DNA of 64,000 nucleotides, from assembly GCA_017418975.1 (NCBI GenBank), contig JAFOMG010000011.1, positions 682,001 through 746,000 of the forward strand. Reading direction: 5' to 3'. The stretch's first letter is position 1; each line of letters starts with the position of its first letter. Both the position numbers and the translations under genes were made by a program. This DNA is from Sphingomonas sp. GTDB lineage: Bacteria > Pseudomonadota > Alphaproteobacteria > Sphingomonadales > Sphingomonadaceae. Positions 1 to 8,276 of this stretch are shown one piece after another. The notes beneath the pieces are model-generated. The model had not been told where the DNA came from. It saw nothing but the letters and a program-made list of their open reading frames with translations, and did not search any database.

Positions 1-1372
1 GCGTGACCAGGATCTGCGCGTCCGCGGCCTTGAGCATCGCGTCGATCCCCTCGGGCCCGGCCATGCGCGCCGATTTCTCGCGCGCGGCCAGATATTCGGG
101 ATCGTCCAGGCCCTTGGACTTGTCGGCCTTGATGAAGGTCTCCTGGCCGAAGAACGGCATCTCGGCTTCCTTGTGCGCTTCGTTGAAGGCGATCAGGTCG
201 GCGAGCGTCTTCGGGCCCACGCTGGCCGGAGTGGTGGCGAGATAGGCGGCCATGTCGGCCTTCAGCTCGGTGTGGAGGACCAGCCCCTCGGCATCGCCCA
301 GGCCCTTCAGCTCGGGCATCTTCACTTCGACCAGCACCGCGCCGGCCGCGCCGAGCTCGGCGAGCGCCTTGTCGAAACGGGCGGCGAGGTCGGCCGCCAT
401 CTCGGGCTTCCAATAGCCGATCCGCATGCCCTTGAGCGCGTCCGGGCTCAGCCCGGCGGCATAGTCCTTGCGGTGCCTGTCCGCGTCCTTGGTCGCGGGG
501 TCGGCGTCGTCGCTGCCCACCATCGCGCCGAACAGGATCGCCGCGTCCTTCACCGAGCGCGCCATCGGCCCCGGCGTATCCTGGCTGTGGCTGATCGGCA
601 CCACGCCGGTGCGGCTGATCAGCCCCAGCGTCGGCTTGAGCCCGACCAGCCCGTTCATCGCCGCCGGGCATACCACCGAGCCATCGGTCTCGGTGCCCAC
701 CGCCACCGCCGCCAGGCTCGCCGCGATCGCCGCGCCCGATCCGCTCGACGAGCCGCAGGCGGAGCGATCGAGCGCATAGGGGTTCTTCACCAGCCCGCCC
801 ATCGCGCTCCAGCCGCTCATCGAATTGCTCGAGCGGATGTTCGCCCATTCGGAGAGGTTGGTCTTGCCGAGGATGATCGCGCCCCGCGCCCGCAGCCGCG
901 CGACCAGCGGCGCGTCCCGCCCGGTATCGTTGTTGGCCAGCGCCAGGCTGCCCGCGGTGGTGGGCATGTTCTGCGTCTCGATATTGTCCTTGATCAGCAC
1001 CGGGATGCCGTCGAGCGGGCCGAGCGGCTTGCCCGCCTTGCGCCGGTCGTCGCTGTCGCGGGCGTCGGCGCGCAGGTCCTTGGCCGGCGCGACGGCGATC
1101 ACCGAGCGCAGCGTCGGGCCGGCGCGGTCGAGCTTGCCGATCCGCGCGACATAGGCGTCGACGATATAGCTGCTGGTCATGCTCCCGTCGGCGAGCGCCG
1201 CGCGCAGCGCGTCGATCGACTGTTCCTCGACGGTGGGCAGCGGGCGCGGCGCTTCCTGGACGACGATGTCGGACGGGGCGGGAGCCGGCGCCGTGCCGGC
1301 CGGCGCCTCCTGCGCCCAGGCGGGCGACGCCCAGGCCAGAGCCACTGCCAGCGCCGTCATTCCCGTTCGCAT
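1..1372 (-). CDS. Secreted amidase-signature family hydrolase (3' end outside window)
   Basis: Hydrolase of the amidase signature family, predicted to cut C-N amide bonds in the periplasm; the substrate cannot be told. The start at 1372 gives a clean signal peptide (MRTGMTALAVALAWASPAWA, then QEAP). The Ser-cisSer-Lys triad is readable: Lys128 in PVLIKDN, the Ser-rich CGSSSGSG stretch (Ser208 as cis-Ser) and Ser232 in ETDGSVV as nucleophile, with the 24-residue Ser-Ser spacing known from fatty acid amide hydrolase. About 457 residues are present and the C-terminus runs off the left edge. Family call is firm. A GatA role is unlikely because the protein is exported. Confidence 0.9.
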   Translation of the reverse strand, partial: MRTGMTALAVALAWASPAWAQEAPAGTAPAPAPSDIVVQEAPRPLPTVEEQSIDALRAALADGSMTSSYIVDAYVARIGKLDRAGPTLRSVIAVAPAKDLRADARDSDDRRKAGKPLGPLDGIPVLIKDNIETQNMPTTAGSLALANNDTGRDAPLVARLRARGAIILGKTNLSEWANIRSSNSMSGWSAMGGLVKNPYALDRSACGSSSGSGAAIAASLAAVAVGTETDGSVVCPAAMNGLVGLKPTLGLISRTGVVPISHSQDTPGPMARSVKDAAILFGAMVGSDDADPATKDADRHRKDYAAGLSPDALKGMRIGYWKPEMAADLAARFDKALAELGAAGAVLVEVKMPELKGLGDAEGLVLHTELKADMAAYLATTPASVGPKTLADLIAFNEAHKEAEMPFFGQETFIKADKSKGLDDPEYLAAREKSARMAGPEGIDAMLKAADAQILVT

Positions 1373-1424
1373 ATGCCGTCCCCGAATCTCGTTGCGGGGA
1401 CAGCCTAGCCTGACACCCCATCAT

Positions 1425-1508
1425 CGTCATCCCCGCGCGGGCGGGGATCCAGAGTCCAGGGCGATACGGGGGAGAAACCCTGGATCCCCGCCTGCGCGGG
1501 GATGGCGG
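1425..1508. repeat. Palindromic intergenic repeat, GTCATCCCCGC family
   Basis: Starts with CGTCATCCCCGC and ends with GCGGGGATGGCGG. Inside are GGGGATCCAGAGTCCAGGG and CCCTGGATCCCC as inverted arms, so the whole 84 bp can fold on itself. The same architecture recurs at 60086-60225, and its terminal palindrome stands alone at 33897-33925 and inside 25059-25188. It lies between two minus-strand genes and may act as a terminator or be a mobile palindromic element. Confidence 0.75.
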
Positions 1509-1554
1509 CTAAGGCGGGAAGGGCGGACAAGGTGAGGAAGGCGGGCAAGGAAGC

Positions 1555-2718
1555 TCAGTCCCCAACCGCCACGCTCGCCTCCACCGACATGCCCGGCCGC
1601 AGCCGCGCCGCCACGGGCTGGTCCGGATCGATCCTGATCCGCACCGCGATCCGCTGGGGGATCTTGACGAAATTGCCCGTCGCATTGTCGCTGCGGATCA
1701 CCGCGAACTCCGATCCCGCCGCCGGCGCCAGCTGCTCGACCGTGCCGGTCAGCTTCGCGCCGCCCAGCGCGTCCACCCGGAAGCTCGCCTTGGCGCCCGG
1801 GCGGATCTTCGCGGTCTGCGCCTCCTTGAAGTTGGCGGTCACCCACAAGGTCTGCGGCACCAGCGCCATCAGCTGGGTGCCGGCCGTGACATATTGGCCG
1901 CGCCGCCCGCCGATCTCGCCCAATTGCCCGGCCACCGGCGCGCGGATCACCGTGTTGGCGAGGTCGATCTCGGCGAGGTGGAGCGCCGCCTTGGCGGCAT
2001 CCACCGCGGCGACCAGCCCGCCCTTGTTCACCGTCACGCTGCGGATGTCCTCGCTCGCCACCGTCCGTGCCGCCTGGGCCTGCGCCACCGCCGACTGGGC
2101 GGTGCGCAGCGCGGCGAGCGCCGCATCGCGGTCGCGCCGGGTGATGAAGCCCTGCCTGGCCAGCGCGTCGATCCGGTTGAAATCGGCCTGCGCCTTGGCG
2201 AGCTGCGCCTGGGCGGAGGCGACCGCGGCCTGTTGCGAGCCATAGGCCGCGGTCTTGGACGCCGCCTGTTGCGGATTGTTGGCGAGCGCGGCTTCGGCGC
2301 TGGCGACGTTCGCCTTCGCCTGGTCGACGCGCTGGCGATAGATGCGTTCGTCGATCGTCGCGAGCACGTCGCCCGCCTTCACGGTCGCGAAATCCTGCAC
2401 CGGCACCTCGGTGAGATATCCGCTCACCTGCGGGCTGATGATCGTCACCTGCCCGCGCACATAGGCATTCTCGGTGGACTGGACGTTGCCGGCAAAGGGC
2501 CAGACCTGCCACGCCATCAGCACCGCGACGACGCCGGCCAGCACCAGCAGCGCCGCGACCAGGATGGCGGTCCAGGAGAGCCGGGGCGGGATCCAGCGGC
2601 GCGCGGCGACCTCGGGCGTGGGCGGCGGATCCGCACCCTCGCTCGGCGCGGGCGCGGGGGCCGGCGGGGGCACCGGCCTCGCGTCCGCTTCGATCGCCGG
2701 GGTGGTCGGCTCAGCCAT
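1555..2718 (-). CDS. HlyD/EmrA-family efflux adaptor (membrane fusion protein)
   Basis: 387-residue periplasmic adaptor of a drug or solute exporter. A Pro/Ala-rich cytoplasmic N-terminus of about 45 residues is followed by one membrane helix (about 50-72). Next come the biotinyl-lipoyl-like segment (ENAYVRGQVTIISPQVSGY), an Ala-rich coiled-coil hairpin (about 110-215) and the second lipoyl half and beta-barrel (IRAPVAGQLGEIGGRRGQYV). It overlaps the 3' end of the upstream MFS gene by 8 bases, so the two are translated together as an EmrA/EmrB-like pair. No dedicated regulator sits beside it. Substrate unknown. Confidence 0.9.
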   Translation of the reverse strand: MAEPTTPAIEADARPVPPPAPAPAPSEGADPPPTPEVAARRWIPPRLSWTAILVAALLVLAGVVAVLMAWQVWPFAGNVQSTENAYVRGQVTIISPQVSGYLTEVPVQDFATVKAGDVLATIDERIYRQRVDQAKANVASAEAALANNPQQAASKTAAYGSQQAAVASAQAQLAKAQADFNRIDALARQGFITRRDRDAALAALRTAQSAVAQAQAARTVASEDIRSVTVNKGGLVAAVDAAKAALHLAEIDLANTVIRAPVAGQLGEIGGRRGQYVTAGTQLMALVPQTLWVTANFKEAQTAKIRPGAKASFRVDALGGAKLTGTVEQLAPAAGSEFAVIRSDNATGNFVKIPQRIAVRIRIDPDQPVAARLRPGMSVEASVAVGD

Positions 2719-4384
2719 TCTTCGCTCCTGCTTGCTGCTCGGCGGCGGCGCGCGCGAGATTCTCGCGCCGGATCCGCATGATGGGGATGAAGACCCACAA
2801 GATCGTCCCCGCCGCGATCGCCGCGATCAGCAGGAAAGTGTCGTTATAGGCCAGGATGTTCGCCTCGCGCGTCACGGTCTGCGAGAGGATCGCCGCGCCC
2901 TCGGCCTGGCGCAGGCCGGGGTCGATCAGCACCCGGCCATAGGCGCCGGCATTCTGCTGGAGCCGCTGCGCCACCAGCGGATCGCCGCTGGCCAGCTGCG
3001 CGACGATGGCGTTGCTGTGCGCCCGCTCGCGGATCACCTGGAAGGTGCCGAGCATCGCCGATCCGAACAGGCCGCCCAGATTCTGGGTGATGCCGAACAG
3101 CGCCGAGAAGCTGACGAAATGGGTGGGGCCCTCGCGCAGCGCGCGGGTCAGCCCGATCAGCATCGCCGGCCCGATGAACAGGGCGCTGGCGAAGCCCAGC
3201 AGCGCCTGGCTGAAATACATGTCGTGCGGGCGGATCAGGTTGGTCGAATCCGAATCGAGCCAGGCGCCCAGGCCGATCAGCGCCAGCGCGATCAGGATCG
3301 GCTTGCCGAGGAACAGGGGGTCGAGCGTGAGCGCGCCGACCACCACCCCGGCCAGCGTCGCGAGCAGCACCACCAGATAGAGCATCCGCATCTGATCGTT
3401 GCCCATGCCCAGCACGGTGAGCAGCCCCGACGCGCCGATCGTCTGCTCCGAAAGCACCACGCGCACCAGGATCGAGACGAGCGCGAAGCGCACGATGTCG
3501 CGGCTCGCCAGCCAGCGCGTGTTGAGCAGCGGGCGCGCGCGGTGATGCTCGATCAGCCAGGCGATCGGCAGCAGCACGATCGCCCCGATCAGCGCCGGCG
3601 CGATCCACGGCGCTTCGAACCACCACAGCGCCCGGCCCATGCCCAGCACCGCGCAGAGCAGCGCCATGCCGCCGGCGAAGATCGGGAAAGTGAGGAAGTC
3701 GAGCGGCTCGAACACCTTCATCCGCTCGACCGGGGGCAGCACGAGCAGGCGCACCGCGGCCAGGCAGAACAGGGCGAGGCCCAGCTCGAACAGATACATG
3801 GTCTGCCAGCGATCCGGCTCGAAGGCTTCGCTGGGGAAGAGCCGGGCGAGGGGGACGGCGATCTGCGGCAGGCTGATCGCGATCACGATGCCCTTCAGCC
3901 GGTGCTCGGGCGTCCAGGCCTGGACCATGTAGAGCAGCCCCACCGTGCTGCACGCCGCCGCGGCGATCCCGCTCAGCGCGCGCACTGCCACCGCCGTCGC
4001 GAAGCTGTGCGCGATCAGGTGTCCGGCGGTGGTCAGGGCGAAGGCGCCGAGGAAGATCTGGGTGAACAGCCGGATGCCGAATTGCTGGCGGAACTTGATC
4101 AGGACCATGTTCGCGCAGACGTTCGTCATCACATAGACGGTCGGCAGCCACTGGATCTCGGCGGAATAGAGTCCCAGCGATCCCTGCAGGGTCGTCAGGT
4201 TCGCGGTGACGATCGCATTGCCCAGCGACCCTGAAAGGATCACCAGCACCGCCACCGATATATAGGCCGCGCGCCGCAGCGGCGGGTGCCAGGGAGTGGG
4301 CGGCGAGCCGGGGATGGGCGAGCGCTCGTGCGGGGCCGGCTGCCATGCCGGCTGCTCCCCCGTCGCTGCCCCGTTCGTTGCCAT
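2711..4384 (-). CDS. MFS transporter, DHA2 (EmrB/QacA-like) family
   Basis: 557-residue major facilitator of the 14-helix drug:H+ antiporter type, first gene of a two-gene operon with the HlyD-type adaptor at 1555-2718. A hydrophilic N-terminus of about 35 residues is followed by regularly spaced membrane helices from about residue 37 to the end. The helix 1 region has the QWLPTVYVMT stretch typical of DHA2 transporters (family QW..t.Y.L). The product should span the inner membrane and feed the adaptor, probably with a TolC-like channel encoded elsewhere. The physiological substrate cannot be read from sequence. Confidence 0.9.
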   Translation of the reverse strand: MATNGAATGEQPAWQPAPHERSPIPGSPPTPWHPPLRRAAYISVAVLVILSGSLGNAIVTANLTTLQGSLGLYSAEIQWLPTVYVMTNVCANMVLIKFRQQFGIRLFTQIFLGAFALTTAGHLIAHSFATAVAVRALSGIAAAACSTVGLLYMVQAWTPEHRLKGIVIAISLPQIAVPLARLFPSEAFEPDRWQTMYLFELGLALFCLAAVRLLVLPPVERMKVFEPLDFLTFPIFAGGMALLCAVLGMGRALWWFEAPWIAPALIGAIVLLPIAWLIEHHRARPLLNTRWLASRDIVRFALVSILVRVVLSEQTIGASGLLTVLGMGNDQMRMLYLVVLLATLAGVVVGALTLDPLFLGKPILIALALIGLGAWLDSDSTNLIRPHDMYFSQALLGFASALFIGPAMLIGLTRALREGPTHFVSFSALFGITQNLGGLFGSAMLGTFQVIRERAHSNAIVAQLASGDPLVAQRLQQNAGAYGRVLIDPGLRQAEGAAILSQTVTREANILAYNDTFLLIAAIAAGTILWVFIPIMRIRRENLARAAAEQQAGAKNG

Positions 4385-4662
4385 CCCGACATAATCCCGT
4401 TCGCGGCGGAACGATCCGCCAAAGGACTGCCTCTAGACCCCGGCAAGTCTGATTGAATATCGCGCAATCGGCAACGCTCGGTTGCGTGGACTGCAATCGC
4501 TCGCCCGGCCGGCCGCATTGCCTCGAGCGGGAAGCGCCGGGGAGCGCCGAAGCGCGCCTGCTTTACCCCTTGTGCCTTGATCGCCATCATCTGCGGTGCG
4601 TTCGAGCGGGCAACCACAAGCCCTTGTGGTCCCCCGGATTCCTCCACGCGAAAAAAATTAAC

Positions 4663-4677
4663 GTTCCATGTTCGTTC
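4663..4677. promoter_or_regulatory. Candidate alphaproteobacterial LexA (SOS) box
   Basis: Exact match to the direct-repeat SOS box of alphaproteobacteria, GTTC-N7-GTTC (GTTCCATGTTCGTTC). It lies 366 bases before the nrdA start and 279 bases before the MFS start, so which gene it would control is open. SOS control of ribonucleotide reductase would make sense during repair, but chance occurrence of an 8-base-specific motif is possible. Confidence 0.4.
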
Positions 4678-4816
4678 CCTTGCCTTTCGGAAACCCTAGG
4701 AAAGTCCGCGCGTCGCGGCATTGCAGCAGATATGCAGGTGCCACGAACCGAGTCATTTTAGCGACGAAACGTTGTGGAAATTAACCATTTCGGGTCTTGT
4801 GCCCGGACTCGGTTTG

Positions 4817-4832
4817 GCACAATCTGTTGTGG
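4817..4832. promoter_or_regulatory. Candidate NrdR box
   Basis: GCACAATCTGTTGTGG contains the perfect inverted repeat CACAA-N4-TTGTG, close to the 16-base NrdR box shape, and sits upstream of nrdA where NrdR, the repressor of ribonucleotide reductase genes, normally binds. A weaker partner (CGACGAAACGTTGTGG) lies at 4762-4777. The 55-base spacing is not the usual three-turn spacing, so pairing is uncertain. Confidence 0.45.
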
Positions 4833-5042
4833 TTGCACTGAGGGGCAAGCTCAAGCACTGGTGGACTCGCCGCCGCATACCCATATGCGGAACGGGTCGA
4901 TTCGTGCCTGGGACGAAGTGCGATGGACATGTTTTGTTCTTCGCGCGCGACCGTGGCGATGCTAGGATCGGCGGCCCCTTCGAGTCGGGATTTATGCCTT
5001 CCCCCGGGGAAGGCCAGTGAAGCTTTGTCAGGGGTGAGAGTT

Positions 5043-6977
5043 ATGGAATTCAGGGACACGGAAAACAGCGTGAACGAGACCGTCGCCGAAGCCCCCGCCA
5101 CTGCCGGCAAGCCGGCCGCGAGCGATGCCGCCAAGGCGGCGCCCAAGGCGCGCAAGCGGAACGACAGCAAGGCCGTCGCGCCGCGGGCGTTCGACGTCGA
5201 GGTCGATCATTCGCGCGATGCGCTGCTCACCGAATTCGGCAAGGAGACGCTGCGCGACCGCTATCTGCTGCCCGGCGAGAATTTCCAGGATCTGTTCGTG
5301 CGCGTCGCCTCGGCCTATGCCGATGATCAGGGGCACGCCCAGCGCATCTACGACTATATCTCGAAGCTGTGGTTCATGCCCGCCACTCCCGTTCTCTCGA
5401 ACGGCGGCACCGGCCGCGGCCTGCCGATCAGCTGCTTCCTCAATTCGGTGCCGGACAGCCTGAACGGCATCGTCGACACCTGGAACGAGAATGTCTGGCT
5501 CGCCTCGCGCGGCGGCGGCATCGGCACCTATTGGGGCAATGTCCGCGGCATCGGCGAGCCGGTCGGCCTCAACGGCAAGACCTCGGGCATCATTCCCTTC
5601 GTCCGCGTGATGGATTCGCTCACCCTGGCGATCTCGCAGGGGTCGCTGCGCCGCGGCTCGGCCGCCTGCTATCTCGACATCTCGCACCCGGAGATCGAGG
5701 AGTTCCTCGAGATCCGCAAGCCGTCGGGCGATTTCAACCGCAAGGCGCTGAACCTGCACCACGGCGTGCTGATTCCCGACGCGTTCATGGAAGCGGTGCG
5801 GGCCGGCGCGGAATGGGAGCTGAAGTCGCCGAAGGACCAGTCGGTCCGCGGCAAGGTCGATGCGCGCGCGCTGTTCCAGAAGCTGGTCGAGACTCGCCTC
5901 GCCACCGGCGAGCCCTATATCGTGTTCGCCGATCACGTGAACTCGAACATGCCCAAGCATCACCGCGATCTGGGCCTCAAGGTCTCCACTTCGAACCTCT
6001 GCTCGGAGATCACGCTGCCCACGGGCAAGGATCATCTGGGCAATGAGCGCACCGCGGTGTGCTGCCTCTCCTCGCTCAACCTCGAGACCTGGGACGAGTG
6101 GAAGGGCGAGGCCGGGATGATCGAGGATGTGATGCGCTTCCTCGACAACGTCCTGCAGGATTATATCGACCGGGCCGAGCCGGGCATGGAAAAGGCCGCC
6201 TATTCGGCCAGCCGCGAGCGTTCGGTCGGCCTGGGCGTGATGGGCTTCCACTCCTTCCTCCAGGCGCGGAACATCCCGTTCGAGGGCGCGATGGCCAAGA
6301 GCTGGAACCTGCGCATCTTCAAGCACGTCAAGGCGCAGGTCGACCAGGCGTCGATGGCGCTCGCGGTCGAGCGCGGGCCGTGCCCGGATGCGGCGGACAT
6401 GGGCGTGATGGAGCGTTTCAGCTGCAAGATGGCGATCGCGCCGACCGCGTCGATCTCGATCATCTGCGGCGGCACCTCGGCCTGTATCGAGCCGATCCCG
6501 GCCAATATCTACACGCACAAGACGCTGTCGGGCAGCTTCTCGGTCAAGAACCCCTATCTGGAGAAGCTGCTCTCGGAGAAGAGCAAGAATTCGGATGCGG
6601 TGTGGAACTCGATCCTCGAGCAGGGCGGCTCGGTCCAGCATCTCGACTTCCTCGGCCAGGAAGAGAAGGACGTCTACAAGACCTCGTTCGAGATCGACCA
6701 GCGCTGGATCCTCGAGCTGGCCGGCGATCGCTCGCCCTATATCGACCAGGCCCAGTCGCTGAACCTGTTCATCCCGGCGGACGTGGAGAAATGGGACCTG
6801 CTGATGCTCCACTTCCGCGCCTGGGAGCTCGGCATCAAGTCGCTCTATTATCTCCGCTCCAAGTCGGTGCAGCGCGCCGGCTTCGCGGGCGGGGTGGAAG
6901 CCGACAACACGATCGAGAAGCCGCAGTTCAACCTGGGCGAGTCGACGGATTATGACGAATGCCTGGCGTGCCAGTGA
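5043..6977 (+). CDS. nrdA: Class I ribonucleoside-diphosphate reductase, alpha subunit, without ATP-cone
   Basis: Catalytic subunit reducing ribonucleoside diphosphates to deoxyribonucleotides with NrdB. The 644-residue start at 5043 is chosen for its GGGGTGAG ribosome binding site. Active-site residues are in place: Cys131 (GLPISCFLNS), Asn318/Cys320/Glu322 (SNLCSEI), Cys340 (AVCCLSSLN), the radical-transfer pair Tyr602-Tyr603 (SLYYLRSKS) and the C-terminal relay CLAC at 640-643. The protein is about 100 residues shorter than the E. coli enzyme at the N-terminus. There is only a low-complexity Ala/Lys-rich tail of about 45 residues where the ATP-cone activity switch would be. nrdB follows 1.3 kb downstream rather than directly. 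Confidence 0.97.
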   Translation: MEFRDTENSVNETVAEAPATAGKPAASDAAKAAPKARKRNDSKAVAPRAFDVEVDHSRDALLTEFGKETLRDRYLLPGENFQDLFVRVASAYADDQGHAQRIYDYISKLWFMPATPVLSNGGTGRGLPISCFLNSVPDSLNGIVDTWNENVWLASRGGGIGTYWGNVRGIGEPVGLNGKTSGIIPFVRVMDSLTLAISQGSLRRGSAACYLDISHPEIEEFLEIRKPSGDFNRKALNLHHGVLIPDAFMEAVRAGAEWELKSPKDQSVRGKVDARALFQKLVETRLATGEPYIVFADHVNSNMPKHHRDLGLKVSTSNLCSEITLPTGKDHLGNERTAVCCLSSLNLETWDEWKGEAGMIEDVMRFLDNVLQDYIDRAEPGMEKAAYSASRERSVGLGVMGFHSFLQARNIPFEGAMAKSWNLRIFKHVKAQVDQASMALAVERGPCPDAADMGVMERFSCKMAIAPTASISIICGGTSACIEPIPANIYTHKTLSGSFSVKNPYLEKLLSEKSKNSDAVWNSILEQGGSVQHLDFLGQEEKDVYKTSFEIDQRWILELAGDRSPYIDQAQSLNLFIPADVEKWDLLMLHFRAWELGIKSLYYLRSKSVQRAGFAGGVEADNTIEKPQFNLGESTDYDECLACQ

Positions 6978-7014
6978 GGTGGCGGAGCTAGGGAAACCGG
7001 CGGACGCGCAAACT

Positions 7015-7077
7015 CCCTCTCCCACAAGGGGAGAGGGAATGGCGTATCGCCGCTCCCTCTCCCCTTGTGGGAGAGGG
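7015..7077. repeat. Large perfect inverted repeat between nrdA and DUF2171 gene
   Basis: Two perfect 23-base arms (7015-7037 and 7055-7077) start CCCTCTCCCACAAGG and face each other across 17 bases, which themselves hold a GGCG-TAT-CGCC hairpin. Each arm can also fold alone through CCCTCTCCC and GGGAGAGGG. It lies between the convergent ends of nrdA and the DUF2171 gene, so a bidirectional terminator role is plausible. Sequence of this kind is common between genes in sphingomonads. Confidence 0.8.
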
Positions 7078-7089
7078 GCTGCGCCTGGT

Positions 7090-7353
7090 TCAGGCCTCTT
7101 CCTCGAAGATCTCGACCGCGTTGGCCGCGGTGGCGGACAGGCGCACCTTGTCGCCTTCCACGCCGGCGACCAGGCCGACCGAGACATAGTGATGGTGCCC
7201 GGCATGGCTGCCCGCCGCGCCTTCGATCTCGACGGCGCTGTCCTTCCTGGTGAGCTTGATCCGGCTGCCCTCGACCTTGTCGACGGTGCCGACATGGACG
7301 CCGTCGGCGCCGATCACTTCCATATGCTCGCGGATCGCCTGCAAATCGGTCAT
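7090..7353 (-). CDS. DUF2171 domain protein
   Basis: 87-residue soluble protein starting MTDLQAIREHMEVIGADG and continuing VGTVDKVEGSRIKLTRKD, the usual form of DUF2171, a short PRC-barrel-like family. The start at 7353 is fixed by AAGGAG at 7362-7367 on the minus strand. It is transcribed against nrdA and the rest of the nrd locus. A His-rich loop (HAGHHH) and acidic C-terminus are visible. Function unknown. Confidence 0.85.
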   Translation of the reverse strand: MTDLQAIREHMEVIGADGVHVGTVDKVEGSRIKLTRKDSAVEIEGAAGSHAGHHHYVSVGLVAGVEGDKVRLSATAANAVEIFEEEA

Positions 7354-7454
7354 CTCGGATCTCCTTGGGGGGATGGTTCGCACGCTCAACGCGCGCCGCG
7401 GCGAAACGATGCAGCCGCGCGCGCCGCCTCCCACGCATCCGAAGGGGGAATCGC

Positions 7455-7796
7455 ATGAAGCCCGTCCGCGCATCTTTCCGAGCCCTGGCGCTCACTGCCT
7501 TTCTGCTGCTCGCCGCCTGCGCGAAGCAGGTGCCCAGCGCCGTCCAGCCCGAAGCGCCGGGCTTCCTGCTCGGCCTGTGGCACGGCTTCATCTTCCCGGT
7601 CGCCTGGTTCCTCTCGCTGATCGTGCGGGACGTCGCCGTCTATGCCGTGCCCAATAATGGCGGCTGGTATGATTTCGGCTATTTCCTCGGCATCTGCGTG
7701 TTCGGGGTCGGCGCCAATCGCGGGCATCGGGTGACTCGGGTCGTCTATCGCGACCGGGTGGTGCGCGGCCGGAACACCACGGTGATCGACCAGTGA
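7455..7796 (+). CDS. Putative lipoprotein/membrane protein in nrd locus
   Basis: 113 residues with a lipoprotein signal (MKPVRASFRALALTAFLLLAAC; lipobox LAAC, Cys22). A further hydrophobic helix (about 41-62) and a second short one (about 73-90) follow, then a basic tail. The start at 7455 is preceded by GAAGGGGG. The last codons overlap the next gene by 4 bases (GTGA), so the three small genes and nrdB form one coupled run. The function is not recognised. The position between nrdA and nrdB is the only clue. Confidence 0.75.
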   Translation: MKPVRASFRALALTAFLLLAACAKQVPSAVQPEAPGFLLGLWHGFIFPVAWFLSLIVRDVAVYAVPNNGGWYDFGYFLGICVFGVGANRGHRVTRVVYRDRVVRGRNTTVIDQ

Positions 7797-8014
7797 CGCG
7801 CAGCCTCGCCCTGATGGCCGGCATCGCCGGAGCGGCGGGCGCCACGGGCCTCGCCGCCATGGTGAAGCCCGCCGCCGCGCGTGCCCTGCTGCGCCTGCCC
7901 GACGGCGAGGCGAGTGGCTATGCGCTGCGCATCGCGGGCATGATGCTCCTCGCGCTCGGCCTGTTCCTCGGCGGCTTCGCGGCGGTGTTCACGCTCGCGG
8001 GAGGGGCGGCATGA
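7793..8014 (+). CDS. Small hydrophobic membrane protein
   Basis: 73 residues, start GTG at 7793 overlapping the previous stop by 4 bases. Two hydrophobic helices (about 4-25 and 47-69) are separated by a basic stretch (KPAAARALLRLPDGE). It is coupled to the next gene by an ATGA overlap at 8011-8014. No family recognised; probably an inner-membrane protein. Confidence 0.65.
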   Translation: MTRSLALMAGIAGAAGATGLAAMVKPAAARALLRLPDGEASGYALRIAGMMLLALGLFLGGFAAVFTLAGGAA

Positions 8015-8271
8015 TCGGGGCCTCGGTCTATATCAGCCTGTCGCTTCTGTGCACGGGTATCCTGGGTTCGCTCCGCCCCGTCGGATGGGATGCCGCGGGC
8101 ATGCCGCAAAGTCGGCGCGATTGGGTTCGGCTGAATGGCGATCGACCCCATTCTTCGCCTGAGATCCCTCTCCCCCGGGGGCTGCGGCGCATGCGGATCC
8201 TGTCCATCCTTCTTTCGATCGTTGCCGCAGCCATGCTCGGCTTCTCCATCTATCAGTTCGTCACGGAGTAA
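8011..8271 (+). CDS. Small membrane protein upstream of nrdB
   Basis: 86 residues beginning MIGASVYISLSLLCTG at an ATGA overlap. One hydrophobic segment lies at the N-terminus and one at the C-terminus (ILSILLSIVAAAMLGFSIYQF), with a polar, Pro/Arg-rich middle. nrdB starts 5 bases after its stop. The middle looks poorly constrained, so the real coding extent is less certain than for its neighbours. Function unknown. Confidence 0.55.
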   Translation: MIGASVYISLSLLCTGILGSLRPVGWDAAGMPQSRRDWVRLNGDRPHSSPEIPLPRGLRRMRILSILLSIVAAAMLGFSIYQFVTE

Positions 8272-8276
8272 CCCCA

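Larger units (their letters stand above)
4385..5042. other. Long intergenic region upstream of nrdA
   Basis: About 660 bases without a convincing gene, AT-richer than its surroundings (for example 4650-4800). It holds the divergent promoters of the MFS/adaptor operon and nrdA. Visible within it are a LexA-type box at 4663-4677, a NrdR-type palindrome at 4817-4832 with a weaker related half at 4762-4777, and the nrdA ribosome binding site (GGGGTGAG at 5031-5038). Open frames here are short and lack start signals. An in-frame ATG at 4923 upstream of nrdA has no comparable ribosome binding site. Confidence 0.6.

Noticed and set aside
173..1408. Plus-strand open frame of 411 codons opposite the amidase gene
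   Set aside because: Arg/Gly/Ala/His-rich sequence without domains; mirror frame of a GC-rich gene.
4240..4647. Minus-strand frame of 135 codons upstream of the MFS gene
   Set aside because: Overlaps the MFS start in another frame, Arg/Pro-rich, no ribosome binding site.
5028..7295. Minus-strand open frame of 755 codons across nrdA
   Set aside because: Antisense of a certain gene; composition (Arg/Asp/Glu/Leu rich, no motifs) is that of a shadow frame.
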